Positions 1 through 6,024 of a stretch of 16,269 nucleotides of DNA are shown piece by piece. The translations under genes and the position numbers were made by a program. The notes beneath the pieces are model-generated. The model was not told where the DNA came from. It saw only the letters and a list, made by a program, of their open reading frames with translations, and made no database searches. This DNA comes from Acidimicrobiia bacterium (GTDB lineage: Bacteria > Actinomycetota > Acidimicrobiia > Acidimicrobiales > Iamiaceae), in assembly GCA_019247975.1 (NCBI GenBank), contig JAFBAD010000089.1, forward strand, positions 1 through 16,269. The letters run 5' to 3'. Position 1 is the first letter of the stretch. Each line of letters begins with the position of its first letter.

Positions 1-1
1 C

Positions 2-874
2 GACGCGCTGGCCGAGGCCGAGTCGATGGCGGCCGACGGGCTCGATGTCGTCCCGCAGGTCTCGTGCCGGCCCACCGGGATGCTGTTCGGCCTCCGGTCG
101 TCGCTGCACCCCTTCATCACCCACCCGACCATGCGGGCGCTGGCCGACCGGCCGCTGGCCGAGCGGGTCGCGGAGCTGCGCACACCCGAGGTGCGGGCGG
201 CGCTGCTGGGCGAGCAGCCGTCGACCGGCAACGTGGTCGCGATCGCGCTCATGACCCGCTGGGACCAGATCTTCCGGCTCGGCGACCCGCCGGACTACGA
301 GCCGCCGGCGTCGGCGAGCATCGCGGCCGAGGCCGAGCGGCGGGGCGTCGCACCGGAGGAGGTGGCGCTCGACTGGCTGCTCGAGCGGGACGGCGAGGCG
401 TTCCTGTTCGCCCCGCTCGCCAGCTACGTCGACCACGACCACGAGGCGATCCGGTCGATGCTCGACCACCCCCGCACGGTGCTCGGCCTCTCCGACGGCG
501 GCGCCCACTGCGGCCTGATCTGCGACGCGTCCTTCCCGACCTACCTGCTCACCCACTGGGTGCGGGACCGCTCGCGCGGCCCCCGGCTCGGCCTGGAGCG
601 GGCGATCCACCTGCAGACCGGTCGCACCGCGGCCACCTACGGGCTGGCCGACCGGGGCACGATCGAGCCCGGCAAGCGGGCCGACCTCAACCTGATCGAC
701 CTCGACGGCCTGCGCCTCCGGGCCCCCGAGATGACCCACGACCTGCCCGCCGGCGGCCGCCGGCTGGTCCAGCGGGCCGACGGCTACGAGGCGACCGTGG
801 TGGCAGGTGAGGTCACCTTCACCGACGGTGAGCCCACCGGTGCGCGGCCCGGACGCCTGGTCCGGGCCGGGTAG
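2..874 (+). CDS. N-acyl-D-amino-acid deacylase-type amidohydrolase, 3' part
   Basis: This is the C-terminal 290 residues of an amidohydrolase superfamily enzyme; the reading frame is open to the left edge of the window, so the N-terminal metal-binding HxH region is missing from view. The family (D-aminoacylase and relatives) hydrolyses N-acyl-D-amino acids or similar amides with metal ions in a TIM barrel. Visible hallmarks are the strand ending in VVPQVSCRPTGM near base 50, the SDGGAHCG motif at about bases 491-514, which carries the conserved metal/catalytic aspartate of the family, and the C-terminal beta-sandwich return with GTIEPGKRADLNLIDL (bases about 656-703). A GEVTFTDGEPTG stretch then ends the protein. 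The stop is TAG at 872-874. Nothing ties it to the glycan genes downstream, and hairpins at its end suggest a separate transcription unit. The exact substrate cannot be told from this part. Confidence 0.85.
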   Translation, partial: DALAEAESMAADGLDVVPQVSCRPTGMLFGLRSSLHPFITHPTMRALADRPLAERVAELRTPEVRAALLGEQPSTGNVVAIALMTRWDQIFRLGDPPDYEPPASASIAAEAERRGVAPEEVALDWLLERDGEAFLFAPLASYVDHDHEAIRSMLDHPRTVLGLSDGGAHCGLICDASFPTYLLTHWVRDRSRGPRLGLERAIHLQTGRTAATYGLADRGTIEPGKRADLNLIDLDGLRLRAPEMTHDLPAGGRRLVQRADGYEATVVAGEVTFTDGEPTGARPGRLVRAG

Positions 875-890
875 GACACCCGGAGTTTCT
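846..890 (+). terminator. Nested GC hairpins, possible terminator
   Basis: Two perfect inverted repeats sit at the end of the amidohydrolase gene. The first pairs GGCCCGGAC (846-854) with GTCCGGGCC (860-868) around a 5-base loop, inside the last codons. The second pairs CCGGGT (867-872) with ACCCGG (878-883) around AGGAC, spans the stop codon, and is followed by AGTTTCT. They share bases 867-868, so only one can form fully at a time. The T-tract is short, so intrinsic termination is plausible but not certain. Confidence 0.4.
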
Positions 891-927
891 GGCGTTTGAC
901 GTGATGTGGGGGCGTTCCGGCCGATGG

Positions 928-954
928 TTGGTGGCGAGGAGCGGCGAGTACCCT
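928..954 (+). promoter_or_regulatory. Possible promoter of the glycan operon
   Basis: A TACCCT hexamer at 949-954 fits the actinobacterial -10 pattern TAnnnT. TTGGTG at 928-933 is a weak -35 match with a short 15-base spacer. A start near 961 would leave a leader of about 19 bases carrying the GGGAGG ribosome site at 970-975 before the ATG at 980. The assignment is by eye only. Confidence 0.25.
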
Positions 955-979
955 TTCACGCGCACTCTCGGGAGGATCG

Positions 980-1435
980 ATGCAGTACGTGATGGTGCCC
1001 GTGCCGGAGGAGCACGTGGTCGAGGTCATGCAGCACGTGGTCAGGCTCATCAACAAGACGTCGCGCGAGCCGTGGGACCGAGCCGCCATCGAAGACCTCT
1101 TCCTCGAGGCCGACGAAGGGGTCCGTTCCCTGCTGTCGGTCGTGGCCAGCGCCACCCTCAAGGGCGAGGACATCACGGCCAGCGAGGCGGCCCGGGCGCT
1201 CGAGCTCCAGCTCCGTGATCTCGGACCCATCCAGGCGCCGATCACCGAAGCGGCGAACGACGCGAACCGGGTGCCGCTCATCGAGATGGTGCAGAGCGAG
1301 CGGACGGGTCCGGCCGGCCGGGTCCGGCAGGTGCGCAACATGACGATGGAACGTGAGGTGGCCGAGATGGTCAGGGCCGCCGAGCTCAAGGCGCTCGAGC
1401 AGGAGCCGCACCCGCTCGACCGCGACGTCGGGTGA
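980..1435 (+). CDS. Small helical protein of unknown function
   Basis: I do not recognise a named family. The 151-residue protein begins MQYVMVPVPEEHV and appears almost wholly helical, with no signal peptide, membrane segment or cysteine cluster, so it is probably cytoplasmic. Residues 1-25 (pattern VPVPEEHVVEVMQHVV) form a distinctive start. The middle (about 35-85) is acidic and amphipathic, including LEADEGVRSLLSVVASATLKGEDIT, and the C-terminal third (about 105-145) is rich in charged residues and likely a long helix. The start is supported by GGGAGG at 970-975, four bases before the ATG. The stop overlaps the GTG of the ABC permease (GTGA at 1432-1435), so the two are translationally coupled. 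Being first in the operon, it could be a regulatory or accessory protein, but nothing in the sequence proves that. Confidence 0.75.
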   Translation: MQYVMVPVPEEHVVEVMQHVVRLINKTSREPWDRAAIEDLFLEADEGVRSLLSVVASATLKGEDITASEAARALELQLRDLGPIQAPITEAANDANRVPLIEMVQSERTGPAGRVRQVRNMTMEREVAEMVRAAELKALEQEPHPLDRDVG

Positions 1436-2301
1436 CGGCGACCGAGGCGCCCGGGGCGACCTCGGTACGGGCCTACAGCGATGTCGAGTACGTCTTCGAG
1501 CCGCACTCGGCCGAGATGCCGGCGCTGCGGCCCTACCTGAGCGACCTGTGGGAGCGACGCAGCTTCATCGGTGAGATGGCCCGGGCCGAGATCCGGGGCA
1601 AGCGCAGCAGCGCGGTCATCGGCCAGCTCTGGGCCGTGCTCGACCCGATGTTCCAGGCGGCCATCTACTTCTTCCTGATCACGGTGCTGCGCGGCGGCAA
1701 CCGGGGCAAGGCCGAACTCTGCGCGCTGATCTTCTGCGTGTTCATGTTCAGCCTCACGATGACCGCGCTGAACAAGGGCGGCCGCTCGATCCTCTCGGGC
1801 AAGAACCTCATGCTCAACTCGTCGTTCCCGCGGGCCATGCTGCCGCTGGCGTCGATCTACGAGGGCCTGGTCAGCCTGGTCCCGAGCTTGTGCGTGTACG
1901 TGGTCATCCACCTCGTCTGCCAGCAGCCGATCGGGGCGGGCATCGCCACGCTGCCGCTGCTGCTCGCCATCCAGACCGTGCTCAACATCGGGTTCGCCAT
2001 GCTGATCGCGACGATCACCGTGTTCGTCCGCGACATGACGAACGCGCTGACCTACGTCACCCGCATCCTGATGTTCACCACGCCGGTCATCTTCTCGACC
2101 GCGACGCTGTCGCCGACGCTGCAGCGGATCCTGGCGTTCAACCCGTTCTACGCGCTGTTCGTCTGCTACCGGGCCGTGATCGCCGGCGGGATGCCGCCAG
2201 GCGGTTCGCTGCTGCAGGCCCTCGGCTGGTCGATCATCGTCTTCGCCATCGGCACCCGGGCCTTCCTGTCCCACGAGCGCGCGTTCGCGATGCGGCTGTG
2301 A
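1432..2301 (+). CDS. ABC-2 type polysaccharide export permease
   Basis: This 289-residue integral membrane protein is the permease half of an ABC exporter of the Wzm/TagG/KpsM type, which moves lipid-linked or nascent surface polysaccharide across the plasma membrane. About six hydrophobic segments are visible, near residues 74-88, 95-115, 137-160, 174-196, 208-228 and 265-278. Family hallmarks include the cytosolic N-terminus with a DLWERRSFIGEMARAEIRGK stretch (38-57), SSFPRAMLPL (130-139), VFVRDMTNAL (197-206) followed by a hydrophobic stretch ending TTPVIFS (216-222), and the NPFYALF motif (237-243). GTG at 1432 is the chosen start because it overlaps the previous stop as GTGA. The gene's own stop overlaps the start of the ATPase gene in the same way, as expected for subunits made in fixed ratio. 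The exported sugar cannot be read from the sequence. Confidence 0.9.
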   Translation: MTATEAPGATSVRAYSDVEYVFEPHSAEMPALRPYLSDLWERRSFIGEMARAEIRGKRSSAVIGQLWAVLDPMFQAAIYFFLITVLRGGNRGKAELCALIFCVFMFSLTMTALNKGGRSILSGKNLMLNSSFPRAMLPLASIYEGLVSLVPSLCVYVVIHLVCQQPIGAGIATLPLLLAIQTVLNIGFAMLIATITVFVRDMTNALTYVTRILMFTTPVIFSTATLSPTLQRILAFNPFYALFVCYRAVIAGGMPPGGSLLQALGWSIIVFAIGTRAFLSHERAFAMRL

Positions 2302-3077
2302 GCACCAACGGGATCCGCCCGGCGGTGGAGGTGGACAACATCTCGGCCAGCTACCGGGTGCGGGTGGGCGAGTCGTCGCTCAAGTCGAGCGTGCGCGAGC
2401 TGCTGCGCCTGGACGAGCCGCCGCAGCGCATCGTGCCCGCGCTGCGGAACATCTCCTTCACCGTCCCGAAGGGGAGCGTGCTCGGCGTGATCGGCCGCAA
2501 CGGCGCCGGCAAGTCGACGCTGCTGCGCACGATCGCCGGCATCCTCGCCCCGTCCGAGGGGCGGGTGACGGTGCGCGGCCGCATCTCGACGCTGCTGTCG
2601 ATGGGCGTCGGGTTCAACCAGGAGATGACCGGCCGCGAGAACATCCGCCTCGGCGGCCTCGCGGTCGGCCTGTCCGAGGATCGCCTCGCCTACCTGACCG
2701 AGTCGATCGCAGACTTCGCTCAGCTCGGCGAGTACATCGACTTCCCGGTCAAGGGCTACTCGTCGGGCATGCGCTCCCGGCTGTCCTTCGCGGTGGCCGC
2801 TCACCTCGACCCCGAGGTGCTGCTGATCGACGAGGCGCTGGCCGCCGGCGACAGCAAGTTCAAGGAGCGCACCGCGGACAAGATGGCGGACCTGTGCGGT
2901 GCCGGTCGCACGATCCTGCTGGTCACCCACGGCCTCAGCACGGTCAAGATGATGGCGACCCACGCGCTGTGGCTCCACCAGGGGAAGGTCGTCGAGTTCG
3001 GCGATCCCGACGAGGTCGTAGCGAGCTACATGCGCTACTGCCGGATCGAGGCGCTCGAGGGCATCGACGACGAGTGA
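2298..3077 (+). CDS. ABC exporter ATPase (Wzt/TagH/KpsT-like)
   Basis: This 259-residue ATP-binding subunit partners the permease encoded just upstream. It shows Walker A GRNGAGKST (66-74), the signature SSGMRSRLSFA (155-165), Walker B EVLLIDE with catalytic Glu179 (173-179), the D-loop region ALAAGDSKFK and the switch His211 in LLVTHGLS. Residues 9-50 are the N-terminal extension typical of polysaccharide and teichoic-acid exporters (the SSLKSSVRELL region). The protein ends soon after the nucleotide-binding domain, so it lacks the extra C-terminal carbohydrate-binding domain of O-antigen Wzt proteins of the E. coli O9a type. That suggests export is not gated by recognition of a terminal sugar cap, or that another protein does it. 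GTG at 2298 is the start because it overlaps the permease stop as GTGA and lies before the conserved extension; a longer reading upstream in this frame is a shadow of the permease gene. Confidence 0.92.
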   Translation: MSTNGIRPAVEVDNISASYRVRVGESSLKSSVRELLRLDEPPQRIVPALRNISFTVPKGSVLGVIGRNGAGKSTLLRTIAGILAPSEGRVTVRGRISTLLSMGVGFNQEMTGRENIRLGGLAVGLSEDRLAYLTESIADFAQLGEYIDFPVKGYSSGMRSRLSFAVAAHLDPEVLLIDEALAAGDSKFKERTADKMADLCGAGRTILLVTHGLSTVKMMATHALWLHQGKVVEFGDPDEVVASYMRYCRIEALEGIDDE

Positions 3078-3086
3078 CCCGTAGCC

Positions 3087-3100
3087 GCCGGAGCTCCGGC
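3087..3100. other. Perfect 14-base palindrome between genes
   Basis: GCCGGAGCTCCGGC reads the same on both strands and sits in the 39-base gap between the ABC ATPase and the SPFH gene. It could be a small hairpin that affects readthrough or mRNA ends, or a protein-binding dyad. No T-run follows, so it is not a normal intrinsic terminator. Confidence 0.3.
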
Positions 3101-3116
3101 AGATTGCGAGAGATGC

Positions 3117-4190
3117 ATGGCTGACGACCAACAGCCGGGCGCGCGGCCGGAGGCCGACGCGCTCGGTGCCGCACCGACGCTGCCCGCGGGCGGCCGCGAG
3201 TCCTCCGGACCGCGCCGACCCCGCCGGGAGCGGACCTCACCGCGCCGCTGGGGTCTGATCCCGCTGATCATCGTCATCGTGCTCGTCCTCGCGGCGGCGC
3301 CGACGCTGCTGTCGAGCGTGCGCAAGACGCCGCGGAACCGGGTCGGGATCAGCTACGGAGGCGGTCCGATCGAAGGCGTGCACTTCCAGCGGATCATCCA
3401 GCCCGGTTCGGGGCTGTTCGTCAACGGCCTGTTCGACTCGCTGTACCTGTATCCGTCGGACCAGCAGAACTACATCGTCTCGAAGACGCCGTCGCAGGGC
3501 TCGACGAACGGGTCGGACTCGATCACCGCGCCGACCGAGGACCGGGTGCAGGTGCAGTACCAGGTCGCCGCCTTCTTCAAGCTGAACATCGACCGGCTCC
3601 GCTCCTTCCACGAGCAGCTCGGCCTGAAGTACTCGGCCTACACGACGGCCGGTTGGAACAACATGCTGCAGGACACGCTCCGCCAGCAGATGGAGAGCGC
3701 GATCCAACAGGAGACCCGGCGCTACACGGTCGACGAGCTGTTCGGCAGCTCGAAGGTGCTGACCGACATCCAGACCGCGGTGCGCAAGACCATCGCCGTG
3801 CAGCTCAAGGAGTCGCTCGGGCAGGAGTACTTCTGCGGTCCGGACTACTTCCCGGGTGGCAAGTGCAACCCGATCACGTTCTTCATCAAGCGCATCGACA
3901 TCCCGATGTCGGTGTCGTCGGCGTACGAAGCGGTGCAGGCCAACAAGAAGCAGGCCGAGGCGGTCGACGCGATCGCGGAGGCGCTGAAGAACGCAGGGCC
4001 CGAGTACACGAAGCTGCAGGCGATCAACTCCGGCAAGGTGACGTTCTGGATCCTCCCTGACGGCCAGGACGTCGTGGTGCCGGCCAACGGTTCGTCGTCG
4101 CCCTCCTCGACGCCGTCGTCCACGCCGTCGTCATCGGGTGGATCGACCACGACCTCGTCGTCGTCGACGACCACCACGACCACGCGCTGA
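3117..4190 (+). CDS. Membrane-anchored SPFH/band-7 domain protein
   Basis: The 357-residue protein has a basic, proline-rich N-terminus (1-45), one hydrophobic anchor (about 46-64) and then a prohibitin/stomatin-like SPFH domain (about 70-290). The domain entry resembles band-7 proteins: RNRVGISYGGGPIEGVHF, PGSGLFVNGLFDSLYLYP, then the strand EDRVQVQYQVAAFFKL (141-156). A helical stretch follows (DTLRQQMESAIQQE, 186-199), then FIKRIDIPMSVSSAYEAVQANKKQAEA, the usual helical continuation. SPFH proteins form membrane scaffolds or cages. Unusual points are two close cysteines (Cys240 and Cys250, an 11-residue span) and a C-terminal tail (about 325-357) made almost only of Ser, Thr, Pro and Gly, typical of exported low-complexity linkers. 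The start ATG at 3117 lies 39 bases after the ATPase stop. Its place between export and glycan genes suggests a role in organising the export site; this is inference. Confidence 0.82.
   Translation: MADDQQPGARPEADALGAAPTLPAGGRESSGPRRPRRERTSPRRWGLIPLIIVIVLVLAAAPTLLSSVRKTPRNRVGISYGGGPIEGVHFQRIIQPGSGLFVNGLFDSLYLYPSDQQNYIVSKTPSQGSTNGSDSITAPTEDRVQVQYQVAAFFKLNIDRLRSFHEQLGLKYSAYTTAGWNNMLQDTLRQQMESAIQQETRRYTVDELFGSSKVLTDIQTAVRKTIAVQLKESLGQEYFCGPDYFPGGKCNPITFFIKRIDIPMSVSSAYEAVQANKKQAEAVDAIAEALKNAGPEYTKLQAINSGKVTFWILPDGQDVVVPANGSSSPSSTPSSTPSSSGGSTTTSSSSTTTTTTR
4094..4187 (+). repeat. Low-complexity Ser/Thr-coding stretch
   Basis: The end of the SPFH gene is built from near-repeats of TCGTCG, TCGACG and ACCACG triplets that encode about 30 residues of Ser, Thr, Pro and Gly. 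Such tracts can change length by slippage and in proteins act as flexible, possibly O-glycosylated linkers. Confidence 0.6.
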
Positions 4191-4207
4191 GGTCCGGGAG
4201 CGGCACC

Positions 4208-5017
4208 GTGATCCGTCGCTGCTGGGGCCCGGTGCTCCTGGCCGTGCTGGTGGTCGGGGTCGTGGCGTGCTCCAACCCGGACGCCCCGATCAACGAGGAC
4301 AGCCCGGGTCCCACCGTCACGTTGCCCTCCCCGGGCGCAGCCGGTGGGCCCACCGTGTCGGGGTCGCTCACCGTCTACGCGCCGCCCGAGCTCACCGCGG
4401 TCGGCACCCGGCTCGTGCGGGGCTTCATGAAGCAGAACCCACAGGCCGATGTGAACCTGGTGAACGAGGCGCCCCGGCTGTCGATGTTCCGCATCCTCGG
4501 GGGCGCGCCCGGCGGGGTGTTCATCTCCGACGCCCAGAGCATCTCGGACTTCGGGGCGTACGACCACAACCTGCCGAGCTCGACGAGGCTCGCCCGTGAG
4601 GCGCTGGTGCTCGCGGTGCCGAAGGGCAACCCCGGCGGCGTCAAGACCGTCGACGACCTGGGCAAGCCGCCCGGACCCGACATGATCTGCACGCCGCCCT
4701 ACATGCTCGCCGCGAGCCAATCGTCGCCCACCGACCTGACCGTCCCGATCAACGAGAAGGCCGCGGCGGACTGCGGCAACACGCTGGTCGACGAGGTCGC
4801 GGCCAAGAAGCTGGCCGGGGCGCTGGTGCCCGGATCGTTCGCCGGCTACCTGCGGGGCAACAGGATCGACCGCATCCGCGTGCCGCTGACCGGCAACCTC
4901 GTCGTGACCTACAGCGCCATCCCGATCGAGGGCAGCGAGGTCGCGACCGGCTTCATCAACTTCGCGCGCTCGGACGCGGGCAAGAAGATGTTCGAGGACT
5001 CCGGGTACGAGGCGTGA
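4208..5017 (+). CDS. ModA-like substrate-binding lipoprotein, divergent
   Basis: This 269-residue protein starts with a lipoprotein signal: MIRRCW, a hydrophobic core (about 8-20) and the lipobox VVAC with Cys21 as lipidation site. A Pro/Gly/Thr-rich linker (22-52) leads to a periplasmic-binding fold of the molybdate-binding (ModA) type. Matches to that family are SGSLTVYAPPELT at the first strand, the LGGAPGGVFISDAQS segment (98-111) equivalent to the usual GAPADVFISA motif, REALVLAVPKGNP (130-142), and an end reading INFARSDAGKKMFEDSGYE. However, the first oxyanion-binding serine (usual AASLT) is replaced by APPELT, and the second (usual GSG region) lies in EAPRLSMF, so classic molybdate binding is doubtful. 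Cys161 and Cys189 could form a disulfide. GTG at 4208 has GGGAG at 4196-4200. No ModB or ModC neighbour is present. The stop overlaps the next start (GTGA), so it belongs to the glycan operon. Confidence 0.8.
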   Translation: MIRRCWGPVLLAVLVVGVVACSNPDAPINEDSPGPTVTLPSPGAAGGPTVSGSLTVYAPPELTAVGTRLVRGFMKQNPQADVNLVNEAPRLSMFRILGGAPGGVFISDAQSISDFGAYDHNLPSSTRLAREALVLAVPKGNPGGVKTVDDLGKPPGPDMICTPPYMLAASQSSPTDLTVPINEKAAADCGNTLVDEVAAKKLAGALVPGSFAGYLRGNRIDRIRVPLTGNLVVTYSAIPIEGSEVATGFINFARSDAGKKMFEDSGYEA

Positions 5018-6024
5018 GCGCGCCGGACCATCCGCTCCACGAGCTGGTCTGCATCACCGGGATGCACCGCTCGGGCACGTCGCTGCTCGCCCGCGTCGTG
5101 AACCTGCTCGGCGTGAGCCTCGGTGACGAGGGCGCGCTCATGGGGCCGGGCCCGGACAACCCCTCGGGCTACTGGGAGAACCGGTGGGTCAAGGAGCTCG
5201 ACGACGAGCTGCTCGCCCACCTGGGCGGTGCGTGGGACCAGCCGCCGCTCCTCACCGGGGACTGGGCGCTCGACCCGACGCTCGACCCGTTCCGCGAGCG
5301 GGCCGCCGAGATCGTCGCCCGCGACCTCGCCCGCGGGACGGCGTGTCGCGCCGGGTGCAAGGAGCCGCGCCTCTGCCTGCTCCACCCGTTCTGGCGGACG
5401 GTGGTGCCGATCCGTTCCACCGTGGTCGTGGTGCGTGAACCCGGGGAGGTGGCGGCGTCGCTCGCGCGGCGCAACGGCATGGACCCGGCCCAGGGCGCGG
5501 CGCTGTGGCTCCGCTACCTGTTCGCAGCGACGACCGAGCCGGCCCTCGTCGTCTCGCTCGACGACCTGACCGACCGGCCGGAGCCGACCGCGCTCCGGCT
5601 GGCCGCCCACCTCGGCCTGCCGGAGCCGGGGCCTGACGTGCTCGCGCGGATCCGCGCCCACCACGACCCGTCGATCCTGCACCGCAAGGCGCCCGCGTCG
5701 TCGTCGTCCGAAGTGGCGGTGCGGTCGCCGAACATGGAGCTGGCGTCGGCGGTGTGGGGCGGCGGTTCGGTGGACCTCGACGCGGTGGGACCCGCGGTGC
5801 GCACGGCGCTGGCCGAGGGCTGGCTCGGCCCGCCCGCCAACCGGGCCGCGATCGATCGGGCCCGGGCCGAGAACGTCGAGCTCAACGAGAAGCTCCGCAA
5901 GTGGCACCGCAAGCGCCGGGCGCAGAAGCTCAAGCAGGTCGACGTGCTGCTGCCCCCGTTGCCCGACGGCGACGATGACGACGTCGACGATGACGACGTC
6001 GGCGACGAGGGTGCCGAACCGTGA
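5014..6024 (+). CDS. Sulfotransferase family protein with acidic tail
   Basis: This 336-residue protein carries the PAPS-dependent sulfotransferase signatures: the 5'-phosphosulfate loop ITGMHRSGTSLLAR (14-27), NPSGYWEN (49-56), KEPRL (116-120), and the 3'-phosphate-binding segment VVVVREPGEVAASLARRNG (137-155). The GMHRSGTS plus NPSGYWE pattern is typical of bacterial sulfotransferases in surface-glycan clusters. It would transfer sulfate from PAPS to a hydroxyl, most likely on a glycan, in the cytoplasm. After the catalytic domain (to about 225) come a linker, a short charged coiled coil (277-307, ENVELNEKLRKWHRK) and a very acidic tail (about 318-336) partly made by an exact DNA duplication. 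GTG at 5014 overlaps the preceding stop, and the stop at 6022-6024 overlaps the next GTG. The exact acceptor is unknown. Confidence 0.85.
   Translation: MSAPDHPLHELVCITGMHRSGTSLLARVVNLLGVSLGDEGALMGPGPDNPSGYWENRWVKELDDELLAHLGGAWDQPPLLTGDWALDPTLDPFRERAAEIVARDLARGTACRAGCKEPRLCLLHPFWRTVVPIRSTVVVVREPGEVAASLARRNGMDPAQGAALWLRYLFAATTEPALVVSLDDLTDRPEPTALRLAAHLGLPEPGPDVLARIRAHHDPSILHRKAPASSSSEVAVRSPNMELASAVWGGGSVDLDAVGPAVRTALAEGWLGPPANRAAIDRARAENVELNEKLRKWHRKRRAQKLKQVDVLLPPLPDGDDDDVDDDDVGDEGAEP
5971..6000 (+). repeat. Perfect 15-base tandem duplication
   Basis: GACGATGACGACGTC occurs twice in direct succession (5971-5985 and 5986-6000) and encodes Asp-Asp-Asp-Asp-Val twice in the acidic tail of the sulfotransferase. 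The identical copies, including synonymous positions, suggest a recent slippage event. Confidence 0.9.

Noticed and set aside
784..2274. Long minus-strand open frame of about 496 residues opposite the exporter permease
   Set aside because: Its translation is Arg/Gln/Asp/His-rich, low in hydrophobic cores and has no motifs; it lies opposite well-supported genes and is a typical high-G+C shadow frame.
1890..2297. N-terminal extension of the ABC ATPase frame upstream of GTG 2298
   Set aside because: It overlaps the permease gene and reads as Arg/His/Pro-rich shadow; GTG 2298 overlaps the permease stop and precedes the conserved part.
4208..5017. Functional molybdate uptake gene (modA)
   Set aside because: The usual oxyanion-binding serines are replaced and there are no permease or ATPase partners of the molybdate type.
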